A stretch of DNA of 64,000 nucleotides, taken from contig CM035227.1 of assembly GCA_020226215.1 (NCBI GenBank), forward strand, positions 28,027,866-28,091,865, given 5' to 3'. The position numbers and the translations under genes were made by a program. The DNA comes from Sindora glabra (taxonomy: Eukaryota; Streptophyta; Magnoliopsida; Fabales; Fabaceae). Of the stretch, positions 10,891 to 23,006 are shown one piece after another; the stretch's first letter is position 1, and each line of letters starts with the position of its first letter. A model generated the notes under the pieces. That model was not told the DNA's origin. It saw only the letters and a list, made by a program, of their open reading frames with translations, and did not search any database.

Positions 10891-12300
10891 AGGAATATAT
10901 TCTAAATTTTCCCCATTTAAGAGGTATTGTAGAAATGCTAACTTAGCCAATGTGAATACAAAAGCACGTGGCTGCAACTCTTGCATTTAAGATTTTGTTT
11001 ATTTTGTTAAAATATTTTCTTTTGAAAAAATTTCATTTACTTATATAAAGTAGGGCAATGCTACATGAATTTTCACTTTTTAATAGGTTACATGTTTCAC
11101 CACTAGATTATTTTTTTCAATATTAAAGTAAATGACTTAAAATAAAAAATATAAATCTCAATATATTAAATATATTTTAATGATAAAAATACTCGATCTC
11201 TTAAGAGATAAAATTCCTTGTAACATTACTCTATAAAGTAAAAGGGAGATATCTTATTCGTACATCTTGATTAAAAAACTATGATATTTAATGATATGGT
11301 ACCAAAAGAAAATAATTTTATCTTTGAAATAGTGGATATTATTTTTCATTACACTTTCTATATTAAATATTAAAAAATTAATCATTTTTATCTTAATATT
11401 TTATAACTATATTCATGAATCTAATACAACATTTAATCAGCTAGACTCTTCCTAAAGTTATTTATGGGAAAAAAATCAAAGAGTATAATTTACAATTTAA
11501 AGTTTAGGGTGGTTATTTCAAAAAGGAAAAACTACATTTTACCGCATTCAACTATAGGATTATTAGATTTTATCCCTTTAAACTATGAAAACTAAGATTT
11601 TATCCCTTTCAACTTTATAAAACTTAGATTTTACTCCCATTATTACTAAGTTAACGACTGTAATATTTAATGATAGTTAGAAATCAACGTTATCATCCTT
11701 AGCAATGGTTCATAGATAGTGACGATTCAAAACCACCAGTAAGTAAAAAAAAAATTAGTGAATATATAGCGGTAGTTAAAAAATCGTCACTAAGTGAAAT
11801 ATGATAATGATAATTTTCTTAACAAATTATGTTAAGTTAACAACAGTGAGAGTAAAATTCAAGTTTTATAAAATTGAAGAGGGTAAAATCTAAATTTTCA
11901 TAGTTTAAAGGGGTAAATTCTATTAAGTTAACAACAGTGGAAGTAAAATTCAAGTTTTATAAAGTTGAAGAGAGTAAAATCTAAATTGTCATAGTTTAAA
12001 GGGGTAAAATCTAATGATCCTATAGTTGAAGGGAGTAAAATACAGTTTTCCCTTTCAAAAATTAATAATTGTAGGTATTTAATTAAATACAACTACTTAA
12101 AATTAAAATGAATGATTTGTATTTTTCCTTTAGTTCTTTAACTTATTTACAATAATTAGAAAAAAATAGCATTATTGGAACGCTGGTAATAAAAAAATTA
12201 AATTGAAATTTGTGGTTGAAAGAATAAGGTGTTATTTTCAATTATATAGCCATATGAATGGATGAATCAGATTAAATTGAAAAATGGAAAGATTAGGAAA
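10860..12300. repeat. Tandem segmental duplication, copy A
   Basis: Host-type sequence from about 10860 to 12300 is repeated at 12590-13505 (copy B). Shared landmarks include 'cttagccaatgtgaatacaaa' type sequence near 10940 and 12685, 'taaagtagggcaatgctaca' near 11045 and 12780, and the 'gtatttaattaaa' region near 12075 and 13280. Copy A is longer because a 528-bp MITE has inserted at 11525-12052. Its right end (12255-12290) appears to include the first bases of the plastid-derived sequence that continues in copy B. Confidence 0.8.
11525..12052. mobile_element. Mutator-type (MULE) foldback MITE with 9-bp target-site duplication
   Basis: The 528-bp element has terminal inverted repeats of about 130 bp: GGAAAAACTACATTTTACC at the left, and GGGAAAACTGTATTTTACTC on the reverse strand of the right end. 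It is flanked by a perfect 9-bp direct repeat, TTTCAAAAA, at 11516-11524 and 12053-12061. The related sequences at about 13250 and 17280 read straight through 'ttatttcaaaaattaat' without it and so represent empty sites. A 9-bp duplication with long inverted repeats is characteristic of Mutator-like elements. A roughly 92-bp segment of the right arm is tandemly duplicated (11838-11929 and about 11930-12021). Confidence 0.9.
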
Positions 12301-12589
12301 AATATAAAATACCTTCTTAAACTTTAGTGTCATTGGATTTTTTTTTAAGTTTGGAAATCACCCCCTTAAATTATATAAAACTCAGAACTAATACTTACCA
12401 TTAACTTATTTTATCATTTTATCAATTTATATAATTTTTTAATGATATTTTCAAATAAGAATTATAATATTATAGTATTTTAATTTATCTTACTATTTAA
12501 TGATATTTTCAAATAAAAATCATAATATTAGAGTAAATTTGAAAAAAAATTAATGTTTTATTGAAATTCTAAAATGATAAATAAAAAGG

Positions 12590-13505
12590 GATAATTTTTT
12601 TTTAAAAGCGATAGATAAAAAAAATGAAAGGAATATATTTTAGATTTTCTCCATTTAAGAGATACATTGGAAAAGTTCACTTAGCCAATGTGAATACAAA
12701 GCACATGGCCATAGCTCTTGCATAAGATTTTGTTTATTTTGTTAAAAGATTTTTTTTTGAAAAATCTCATTTACTTATATAAAGTAGGGTAATGCTACAT
12801 AAATTTTTATTTTTTAAGAGGTTGCGTGTTTCACCATTAGATTATTATTTTTCAAATATCAAAATATATGAATTAAAATTAAAAATATAAATCTTAATAC
12901 ATTAAATACAATTTAATAATGAAAATACTTAACCTTTTAATAAGTAGAATTCCCCCATAACATTACTCTATAAAGTAAAAAAGAGATATTTTACTCATAT
13001 ATCTTAATTAAAAAATTATGATACTTAATGATATGCTGACAAAAGAAAATAATTTTATCTTTGGAATTGTGAATATTATTTTTCATCATACTCTTTGTAT
13101 TAAATATTAAATAAATTGATCATTTTCTATCTTAATATTTAATAACTATATTCATGAGTCTAATACAACACTTAATCAACTAGACTCTTTCTAAAGTTAT
13201 TTATAGGAAAGAAATCAAAGAGTATAATTTATAATTTAAAGTTTAGGGTGATTATTTCAAAAATTAATAATTGCAGGTATTTAATTAAACACAACTACTT
13301 AAAATTAAAGTGAATAATTTGTATTTTTCCCTTAGTTCTTTAACTTATTTATTTATCAATTTTAATGTTAGTTCAACAACAATCGAAAAGAATAGCATTA
13401 TTGGAATGCTGGCAATAAAAATTTCAAATTGAAATTTGTGGTTGGAAAAGTAAGGTGGTTATTTATAATTAGATAGCCATACAAATGAATGAATCAAAAT
13501 GAATT
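12590..13505. repeat. Tandem segmental duplication, copy B (lacks the MITE)
   Basis: Aligns with copy A over its whole length but has the uninterrupted MULE target site near 13255. It runs directly into the ycf2-derived sequence at about 13505. A related shorter stretch before it (12400-12580) has an internal duplication of 'taatgatattttcaaata'. Confidence 0.8.
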
Positions 13506-14300
13506 AGAAAATGGAAAGATTTGTACAAGTTATAACTTTTGTCACCATTTTGCAAAAAATTGTTTGATATGAATATATTAGATACCTATGATTCAATTGA
13601 TGAAATAGTATCTCTATCTAAAAATGCATTTTTTTCCCACTGCACAAAGAAAATATTTTGTTGTGAATGAATAAAATATTGAGAAATTATCCACATGTAA
13701 GATTATAATTATGGATATAGGCTTTTTCCACATAAAAGGTGAATCTTTTGTTGTAATAGAAATAAAAGTGATGTCGATTATTCAAGAATTGAAGTCGATT
13801 TGCTTTATAAAGAGAGGAAACTAATGAACTTCTATGAAACAATTTTCCAAGATTCGGTTGAATTGTTTTGATCACTAGATATCATTGAAAAGTAGGAATC
13901 CATGATATCAAAAGATTTCCTGCAATTCTTTCTAATATGAAATGAGTCCATCATCTACTTTGGTATCTTATTGAATGAAAATGCTCATATTATTCCTCCA
14001 TTGATCAAGAATTTTCATTTTTAGGAAGCATTATAGTCATCTAATAAGAAAGATTTTCATTTTTTTTTCAAATGAACAATTTGAAAACCTATTGATTTTA
14101 ATAATTGATTGCAAAATTGGTCATTTGGACATTTCAATTCATAAATATGGGTCTTGAACCTATGAATGGGGATACTCTTAAAACTCACAAAGGAAAAAGG
14201 AAATGAGTTACGCAAAGAAAGAAAAACTTGGACAAAAAGAAATAAAGTGATGTCAATAGCCTCAGACCAATCAATTAAATATTGATTAATATGTAATTGA
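13506..14300 (-). pseudogene. ycf2: Nuclear plastid insertion: ycf2 fragment, second copy of an internal segment
   Basis: The minus strand reads as the middle of the plastid Ycf2 protein. Recognisable strings include INQYLIDWSEAID (about 14270-14240), IPIHRFKTHIYELKCPNDQ (about 14180-14110), CNQLLKSIGFQIVHLKK (14100-14055) and FHRSSLVSSLYKANRLQFLN (about 13840-13775). Frameshifts and stops break it into short frames. The same segment occurs again, in the same orientation, at 15430-16270. It cannot make a functional product, and Ycf2 is normally plastid-encoded. Confidence 0.92.
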
Positions 14301-14499
14301 CATTTTATCATTAATCCAATCACTATTCATATTTTTTCTTTTTCTTACCAAATACATCACTTTATTTGTATAACTTAGATTTCCTATATTTTTTTTAAAA
14401 AGGATTTGATTGATGGGATTTGATATGATATTTATGAAATTGATGAGATTTTAATACTTTTTCTTAGAATGGATTAATTTTAACCCATAAACGAGACCA
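14301..14499. other. Junction sequence between the two ycf2-derived segments
   Basis: About 200 bp that does not read as Ycf2 in the expected frame and separates the two plastid-derived copies. It may be nuclear filler or strongly diverged sequence. Confidence 0.4.
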
Positions 14500-17250
14500 T
14501 TACCACCATGTAGCATGTTGAAACTAGAAACAAAACCCTATATTTCTTCTAGAAAATCTTTTAATTGTTCCGTTACAACTAGAAAAAGATTCTTTAATTA
14601 GAAAGAATTTAGTTCAAATGTAAAATGCCTATTTAGAAATTTTTGTAACTCAATCATGCATGATGGAATCATAAAAGATTTGACCTTTTCAATCTTTTTC
14701 TGTAACTCACTATAAGCTCAAGATATAAAAAGAATATGTGTACGAATGAGATATCTAGCAACAAGAAAAAGGAAAATGATCAAATAAAGAAACTCCTAAG
14801 CATTTAGCGATATTATATGTGTCAATATCAATGGTAACTCATTATTTTAATGAATAATTTCTTCAAATAGAAGAAGATTATGTAAACACTTACTCAAAAT
14901 CTCACCTATCATATTTCATTAGGGAAGATATAATTTTTTTTCTAAAGAATTCACCATGATATATCTAATCTATGCATAATACCATGAAAAATGGATACAA
15001 ACTTTTTGTTGCTATTTATTATTGGAAATAAGTCTAAAAAGGTATCTAAAAATATATAATTTAGATATTTGTACTTTATTGAATTAAGGAACCATGGTAT
15101 GTATGTTTAAAATTAATTCTATTTTGAGAGAGTTGAAAAAGCATTATCTTGTTGAAAGGTTTTATCCATCTACCCTTTTTGAAGGCTTTTTTTTAGATAA
15201 AAACTTTATTTTTTTATTTTCCAAATGGTATATATTTCTTAGAACGTGAAGTCTGAATCAAACCCATGTTTGAGTTGAAATTAAGACACTAATGCAAGTT
15301 CTTCCAATTTAAATCAAATGTATTCATATCTAGAAGAGGTTGACAATAAGTTCTTTCAAAATTGAATATCTATGCCTCTATTAGACGTGTTCTAGGAATT
15401 TTCATGGTCGAGTAAATTGCCTTGAATGGATTGGATTAAGTTAGAAAATAGAAAGATTTGCACAAGTCATACCTTTCATCACCATTTTATGGAAAATCAT
15501 TAAATATAAATATGTTGGATATTTATGACTCAATTGGTGAAATAGTATCTCTTTCCAAAAAAATATATTTTTGTTGAACATGGAAAATATTATGTTACAA
15601 ATGAGCAAGACATTGAGGGATTATCCATACATAATTATGGATATAGGCCTTTTCCACATATAAAGGAATCTTTTCTTATAATAGAAGTAGAAGTGACGTC
15701 GATTATTCAAACATCAAAGCCAATTTTCTTTATAGAAAAACAATATCAATGAACTTTTGTAAAATAGTTTCACAGGATTCAACCAATTATCTTAATCATG
15801 AGATATAATTGAGAAATAGGAATCTATGTTATAAAAAGATTTCCTGTGATTCTTTTCATTATGGAATGAATCAATCATCCACTTTGGTATTTTATTGAAT
15901 AAAAATGGTGATATTTTTCCTTTATTGATAAAAAATTTTGATTTTTAGGAAGTATCACGGTCATATAATAAAAAAAGTTTCCTTTTTCTCAAAATGAACA
16001 ATTTGAAGACCTATTAATTCTAATAATTGATTGCAAAGTTGATCATTCGAACCTTTTAATCCATAGATGTGGATCTTGGACCTATGAATGGGGATACTCC
16101 TGAAACTCATAAAGAAAAAAAGAAACGAGTCAAACAAAAAGAGAAGAAACTTAGATTAAAAAAAATAGAAGTAACTTAGACAAAAAAAAATAAAATGACT
16201 TATACATATCTTTTTTACCAATAACTTTAAACCAATTAATTGAATATTGATTAATACACGATTGATTGAATGTTACTTGGAATTCTGCTTAAAAATGAAG
16301 TGTTGCAAATTCTTACTTCCATTGAACCATTTGTATCTACATGTATTAAAGTCCCAATTCATGGATCTTAGTTTGAGAAATCAAAATAAGAGAATCAAAC
16401 CAATTCTTTTGACTCTTTTTTAAATTTGATAACTATCGGTTAATCATGTATTTCATTCTAATTCTATGATTTAAAGTACTATTTCCTATTTGATACATTT
16501 GAATTACATATTTGAAGTGATGATCCAATCTATATATTAAAAAGAATGAAGTTAATACATTTCTTATGTACTCATAGGTGTCATATTAGATTTGAATCAT
16601 ATTTCAAATCTATCTATATTAATTGATTACCTCCATTATCTTATTGCTATTATATTCCACTATTTTTTTATTTTAGATCTTTCAAATCATTCCCACAAGA
16701 GATATAAATCATTATTTCTTTTTTTGATCCTTCGATAAAAAGATTCATTCTCTTCATAAAAAAGAAGATGTAGAATCCATAAATATTTCTTTTTTTATTC
16801 ATCCATGGAGTTGAATACCTCATTAAATAATTATTTTTGATCCAATCTAGAGGAATTGATAGAAAAGGCAAGCCCTTTTATGATACACTAGATTCAACTC
16901 AATTATTGATAGAGTAGATATATTCGTCATTTTGTTTAAACCCCTGTTTTGATTCAAAATCATGGTATAACACGTATTCTCTTGTTTCAATCACGAAATA
17001 CGTGAAATAAATTAAAAATAAAATTTTGTTTAAGAATGAAATTTTATTGAAACTATTCAGTTCACCCTTCAGAATCATATCACATTCCAGATTTGATGAA
17101 ATAAAATGAATTAAGATGATATTTTATAAATATGTAATTATTTTTAATATATAAATCATTTCTTTGAGATCAGAAAAAATAAAAGAAATATTTTGTTCTT
17201 TTTTCAATAATTTCTATTTGGATTTCTCAATAGTATTTGAACCCAAATGA
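14500..17250 (-). pseudogene. ycf2: Nuclear plastid insertion (NUPT): roughly 2.7 kb from the middle of ycf2
   Basis: Reading the minus strand from 17250 down to 14500 follows Ycf2 colinearly. Landmarks in order are: a GSNPTERST-like stretch at about 17240; the segment around SSDLGCDM, FLNKNPFFDLFH and RGGYTLRHDF at about 17110-16950; ISCGNDLKDLK at about 16705-16675; the INQY...IDWSE segment at about 16250; NFERTYCQ and LNFNSNMGL at about 15350-15270; and FMIPSCMIELQKFL to NMLHGG at about 14675-14505. Numerous stops and frameshifts, and substitutions spread along its length, show an old transfer now decaying in the nucleus. Host-derived repeat sequence (copy C) begins immediately at its right edge, near 17251. 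Confidence 0.92.
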
Positions 17251-17350
17251 ATAATTTACGATTTAAAGTTTGTAGTGGTTATTTCAAAAATTAATAGTTG
17301 TATGTATTTAATTAAACACAACTACCTAAAATTAAAGTTGAAATTAGTGG
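17251..17350. repeat. Third, short copy (C) of the duplicated host sequence
   Basis: The stretch from 'ataatttacgatttaaag' through 'gtatttaattaaacacaac' matches 11488-12110 (interrupted there by the MITE) and 13222-13320. After about 17335 it skips to 'tgaaattagtggtggaaag', so it carries an internal deletion relative to copy B. It lies on the other side of the plastid insertion. Confidence 0.75.
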
Positions 17351-17793
17351 TGGAAAGCCTAGGCTAACAGTGAGATTGCCTCAACAGTTTACGACAGGGC
17401 ACGATTTTCGAATTCAGAGTCTTACGCAGTCATCATTAAAGTAAAATAGCTAATGCCCCTCTTCAGAGAGAGTAGGTTTTTGGAGTAAAGACTATGTAAG
17501 CTAAGCAAATCAAATCAGCTCTGCTATTTCCATGCTAAGAAGAAAGTTTCTTGTTTGTAGCAACAAAGAAGCCTTTTTGCTTTATCACCAGAAAGGAGAC
17601 ATAAAAGGAAGGAAATAACCGCAATAATCTACCTAAACCACTCAGGAGGAATTGAATATGCGTCAATGAACCCCCAACTGCAGCAACATTTATGATTTAT
17701 CCATAATCCCATGCCAGTGAGAAACTCTCCCTGGCGTTATATCACGGCAAACTGTTCATGTAGGGATGAAAATTTCAAATGTTTTGAGAATTA

Positions 17794-20363
17794 TCAACGC
17801 CGTCCCCATGTAAGTCTCCTAAGAAACTGCCTTCTCCTGCAAAGGGATATAATCCTTCTAATCCTCCTAAAACTGCCAAGTAAACCTCTGGCAACCCTTG
17901 AGGGAGAAACCCTGCCCTCAGCTCTAGACCTAGTTCTTCTGACAACTGCTAGCCGGGTGTATGAGAACAATCCCCCCAAAAAGCCAGTTAAACTATTTCC
18001 ATTATTTCCAATACGCTGGATCTTTCCATTCTCTATGACTATGCCATCCAAGCCAATGTCGTCGTAGTCGTCGTCATCGCCATCATGTTTCTTATGTTCA
18101 TAGCTATTCACTTGCGACAACAACCTGCATTCATCAATTATATCGACCAGACGGCGTAAGAATTTTTTATGACAATTCAATATTAACATATATATGGTCT
18201 TATCTACGGGTTCTTTATTGAATTGTAGAAGATAGCAGACCACAATTTTGAGAAAACTGATAAAATAATGCTAAATGCAGACGAAATATCCGATAGTAAA
18301 ATAGCAAATGCAGGGATCCTATGGTATTGTGCAACAGAATGAAAAACTATCGAAGAATCCATGCATGAAATACTCAAAAGAAAGTCATTAAGCCTTTAAA
18401 GAGATTAATGACCAACTGCTCACACTAAATGGGTTAAATTTCATATTTTCCTAATGATACACTAGCTGCTAAACTGCTAAAAGCATAGAGACCATGACAC
18501 TATAGTGAAAAACTGCAAAAGGCAAATGAGGTCATGTTGGTCATGAATCATGAATTAACAACTTCAGATTTGCATATTTGGTTCAAGTTGATGATTAAAT
18601 AGAAATAAAAATAAACAAAGCCCATGGAGTAAGTACTTACCTGTATCGTCTTAGACTTATTCCTTTCTTGGATCGCCTTTTTCTCAAGTTGCAACTGTTT
18701 GAGACATGGCGGATGAATTGAAGCTGCATGCCAAAACAAAACATAACATTACGAGAAATAGACTTCTAATCAGTACAACATGGAGATACTTTCTTTGATC
18801 TGATAAGAAAATTAGAACAATCACAGATTGAAACTATCTGAATTTTCCTTTCCGATGCTTGTAGTGTCAAAAAGGAACCACAAAACCAATGAACATTACA
18901 TCTTAAAATAACTCAATAACCAGTTGAAACTTGAGTCTTTTTTGCATTGTTAGGTAGACTATATGCTACCCAAATTAGAGAGAGATAATCACATAATCAT
19001 CATCAGTAGTCGTTGTTGACACCATCGATTATATATAAACATGAATCTGAAAAGGGACTTGTTTCATCTCTATTCTAATCATGTTCCTTCAAAATATGAC
19101 ATATAAAGGCATTATGAATTTCTAATGCAAATTTTTTTTTTCCATCTGCAACTTTTCTATCCATATCTAGCAGTTTTCCCCCAATCAATAATTCACAAAT
19201 GAAATATAAATGTCAGATGACCAAACTAGGTACTGGAAACTAAAAATTCTATGCTAGAGAGAGGAAGAGACGGTAGAGAAACAGAAGCAAAGAGGTTAGC
19301 TTAACTAATCCCACATGATCCAACAAAATGCCATCAACATATATAAGCATAGGTTTAGCCGGCACTGCAATCTGAAGGAACTGAAGTTACAAACCTGATC
19401 ACCATCCTTGATGCCATAATTTCTAAGATAATCTGTTTCCAAAACTAGCTTCTGTCCAGCATGGCTTAAGCAAAATTGCCCCCAAACATGTGGCCTGTGC
19501 AAACCAGTTTAGAGAACACAAGAAACAAGTTAGACAGCAGATATTGGTGATCTAGTATTTGAAAAAGATAAAAGAATAAAATAAATAAATAAATAACCAT
19601 GTCCATTCCACTCCATGAGATTGCACTTCGATCCCGAAAGAATTAAACACAAAATTCTCTCAACTACCCCAACTGGGGTATCAAGATTGTGATGAACAGA
19701 TTATAAAATTAGATAACTGAAACTTCCCTCTGAAATCAAAATGGTAAAATTACACACCAAGCATGTTTTTTCTTCGAAATATAAAAGATAAGTAAAAACA
19801 CACCATGAAATTTTACCCGGCCCCTTCTGAGGCATGTGACTGAAGACTGCCTCCACCGCCTGCTTCAGTTCCGCAATAGTGGCTGACTTTGTAACTGCAA
19901 TATCTACCAAACAAATTCCTGTATTACTTTGAAATCCACAAGAGTATGTTTGACGCAAAAACACATAGGAAAACTATGAACCTCAATTGAAGTCCTCTTC
20001 CATTCGCAGTTATAAAAAAAAAATTAAGTAATTTTGTTCTTCTGCACTTCACAAATGTATTCATGGCTCAAAAAACAAAAGAAATAATCTGAGTATTTTT
20101 TTTCCCTAGATCTCCCTTACAGACAGATTAAGGAAGAAACACATGGAAAGAAGCTAATTACCGAAGCGAGAGCCGTCCAATTTGAGCACAGAGAGTCTTA
20201 GAGGCTCTGAAGGAAGCTTGTTATACAAAAAACTCTTCCTGGAGAAAATGCCATCGATGATCATCATCGGAGAAAATGGCAGCGCCAAAGATCGCCGAGG
20301 CGTCTCTTCTGAAGCCTCAGTGGAAAGATCGGGTTCTCCCGCTATGAATCTAATATCACCCAT
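17794..20363 (-). CDS. SNRNP25 (U11/U12-25K)-family ubiquitin-fold protein
   Basis: Five exons: 20363-20162, 19894-19804, 19494-19395, 18723-18641 and 18124-17794. All introns are GT-AG and phases match; the CDS is 807 nt, 268 aa. Residues 55-140 form a ubiquitin-like fold typical of the SNRNP25 family: LRLSVLKLDGSRF, then TKSATIAELKQAVEAVF, KGPGKISWPHVWGQFCL, and LRNYGIKDGDQLQFIRHVS. In animals SNRNP25 is a U11/U12 di-snRNP protein of the minor spliceosome. The plant family contains a closer U11/U12-25K orthologue plus longer paralogues with a C-terminal tail, and this gene belongs to the longer type (Arabidopsis At4g32270 by synteny). The tail has a basic block near 142-158, an Asp-rich run (DGDDDDYDD, 173-181) and an Arg-rich C-terminus (GLLGSFRRIRR near 240). 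A nuclear role is plausible but inferred. The start is the ATG at 20363, before MGDIRFIAGEPD. The GC-richer 17380-17790 is probably 3' UTR. Confidence 0.88.
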
Positions 20364-20639
20364 TGGCCCTCAATTGCTTGAAGACGCGATCCAACCCATG
20401 TTCTTAGACGGGAAGAAAAGGAAAATAGAGATTCTTAGCGCAGAACAACACGCATTGTGAAAATAATTTGTGCGTTTGCCTTTTGGGACTGTAAAGGAGC
20501 TTGCGTCGGGAGAGATTCTTCAGAAAGAAGGAAAGAGAAAGAAAGAGATTACTTGGGGTTTGAAGACAGTAGAGTGGGTTAATGGGGTTTGCAGCGAGGG
20601 AATTTCAGACGGTTAGGCTTCCCCTATAACTGTTACCCG

Positions 20640-21965
20640 CACAGGCAACTGACTTAACCGCTTAAGACTTGAGAGAGCAATAGTGTCAACTCTCCTAAAA
20701 TTTATTTAAAATAAAGAATAATACACAAATTTCTTTCAATTTCAAAATCTACTTATACCCGCTTTGCCTTCCTCCAATCATCAAGATACTTCACCTGAAA
20801 AATAAAATAACTACTATACATATTGATATTGATATTATATATATTTGAAATTTTTATTGTTAAATATGAGGAAAAAAACCATGAACCCAAATCGAATATC
20901 ACGAGTCACGTGGCATTATGCATATTTTGTGTTTAATATAAGTTTCTACAAGATCCAAAATTGAGTACAAGTGTAATGTTTTTTTTTTTTTTTTATAAGA
21001 AGTCTTTATATTTTTAAATTATAAAAAAAATATTAAGCTCCCTTAATTTTTCAAAAAATATTTTTGTTAGAAAAATCTCATCTCTTTTTATAGTTTCTCA
21101 AGGAGGAACACTGGTCAAAAAATTATAATAGTAGAGAAAAATAATTTTATTTTTGTTATCTTTCACTAAATTGTTTATGTTTAATATTGCACATATAAAT
21201 TATTGTTTACAATTATGATATTTTATAACTATATTTTTACTGGAAATATTCTTAAAAGAAAAAAAAATTAAGCATTATTGTATATTTTAAAATTAGAAGG
21301 AACGCCTTCTGGGAGAGTAATTTTGTAGTGCTATGTTGAAGTTCCGTATATCGCTTCTTCGCATTTCAAATTTTTGTTTGCATAAAGTTGCAAGAAACCC
21401 TATAATTTCGGTTTATTGTTTTACTATTTAGTTAAAAACAAGAGATGGCATTTTGACATATTTGTCATAAACGATAAAGAACTATGCAATATGGACAATT
21501 TCTTCTTTGAAAATTAAATAGATTAAAAGTGATATTAGACATTGTTTAGACAAGATAATTGATGGGGAATATTGTTACATGTAAGTTTTTACAAAGTTTT
21601 TTCCTTTTTTTTTTTTTTATAATAACACAAGTGATAAGTCGCTTGCACATAAAAAAGAATTAGTTATGAGTGATAAGCCATTTAACACAAAAAAAAATGA
21701 GGTCTTGTTATATCATTAAGGTTAACCGCTTTGTAAAGTTTATATCAGACAGGTAACTAAACTTTTTTTTCTTTTTAATTTCTGATGACAACAAGATAGC
21801 CTGTAAAATAAAGTTTATATATGATAAAGATCCATTACAACCTGTCAAAAGCAGCAGCTCTTGTAAATCAAATATAGATTATTTCGGAAAAATTCAACTA
21901 AAAAAAAGAGGAAATTTATAGTTACCACTAAAACTCCATTTAATTCATTGGAAAATAACTTTTTG

Positions 21966-22002
<37 letters not shown>

Positions 22003-23006
22003 AAAGTAATACTTGTAATTAAAAAAAAAGTAATACTTCAAATTATAGTAATGGAAGAAAACAATCAAAAGGAAGAATTTGTTTTTCTTCCCAAACCTTT
22101 TACCCTTCATATCTAATATTAAACAAATAAAGTATCTTTTTATTTTAATATTTTATAATTATATTTTATGCAAAATATTATCATTGAAACAATCTACCTT
22201 AAATATCAAAGTTGAAGAATCTATTTGGATTAATCGAAAGAGAACCAACAGCTCGATTCTTTCACGCATTCATAGACCCCTCAATCAAACAAAGGTCCAC
22301 ATGCACCTTCCCCCCTATTGATATTTTTAAAAATAAGCTAGCTAGTTCTTTATAATTTAATATTTAATCACGAGATTTATGATTTTTCCTATTTTCTATC
22401 ACTTGTAGATTAAACTGCAGAAGAAAAGGATTATTCGACATTGCTCAGCCTTACAATTATTTATACCATCTTTTCTTGTTCACTTGTTCAAGCATCCTGT
22501 GGATGGGGCAGCTCAGAGCCACGCAATATTTGTTCTGAGACCCTTGTTTTTGTCAAGCCGAAGAATCATTTTGAAGATTCCCTTCTTCATGATTTTAAGA
22601 TTACACTGAAGAATGATTCAGATCATCATATCCAAAACTAGAACAAATGAACAAATAAACCTTAGAAAATTTTCTTTCCACAAGATAGTATTTCAATTAA
22701 ATCTAAGGTTGTAAAGATTGTAATACAAAGAGCGTATTTAATTGCATACAACGGGTGAATAAACTACCAAAATTAATGGCCTGTAAATACACTAAAGCCA
22801 CAAGAGAGAGTCTTGATTTCCCCAGAAAAAAGTTGAAACAGCAATTCTAGCTCAAGCAAAATTTCCTAGAAGTACAAGATTATCCCACACATTCTTGATG
22901 GACTAAAGATCAATAGATTGATTCGGATTCTAGTTAGAGGAATGCGGTGCCTGGAAATGGTTGGTCTCTGATACAAAAGAGACATCCTCTGCGGATCTTG
23001 GGCAAA
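20640..23006. other. Intergenic between the SNRNP25-like gene and the transporter gene
   Basis: The first part (20640-22400) is AT-rich with no gene and contains an (AT)n run at 21969-21998. The last part (about 22650-23006) is probably the 3' UTR of the minus-strand transporter gene. A 66-codon + strand frame at 22441-22641, starting with a hydrophobic segment and containing NICSETLVFVKPKNHFEDS, was not recognised and is not annotated as a gene. Confidence 0.5.
21969..21998. repeat. (AT)n microsatellite
   Basis: Uninterrupted AT dinucleotide run of 30 bases. Confidence 0.95.

Noticed and set aside
13687..16871. Short minus-strand frames as possible genuine small proteins
   Set aside because: They are broken pieces of plastid Ycf2 in a nuclear insertion, colinear with the plastid protein but separated by stops and frameshifts.
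17711..18067. A 118-codon + strand open frame
   Set aside because: Antisense to the last exon of the SNRNP25-like gene, whose minus-strand reading continues the family's protein and splice phases.
20182..20460. A 92-codon + strand open frame
   Set aside because: Antisense to exon 1 and the 5' UTR of the SNRNP25-like gene; no homology recognised.
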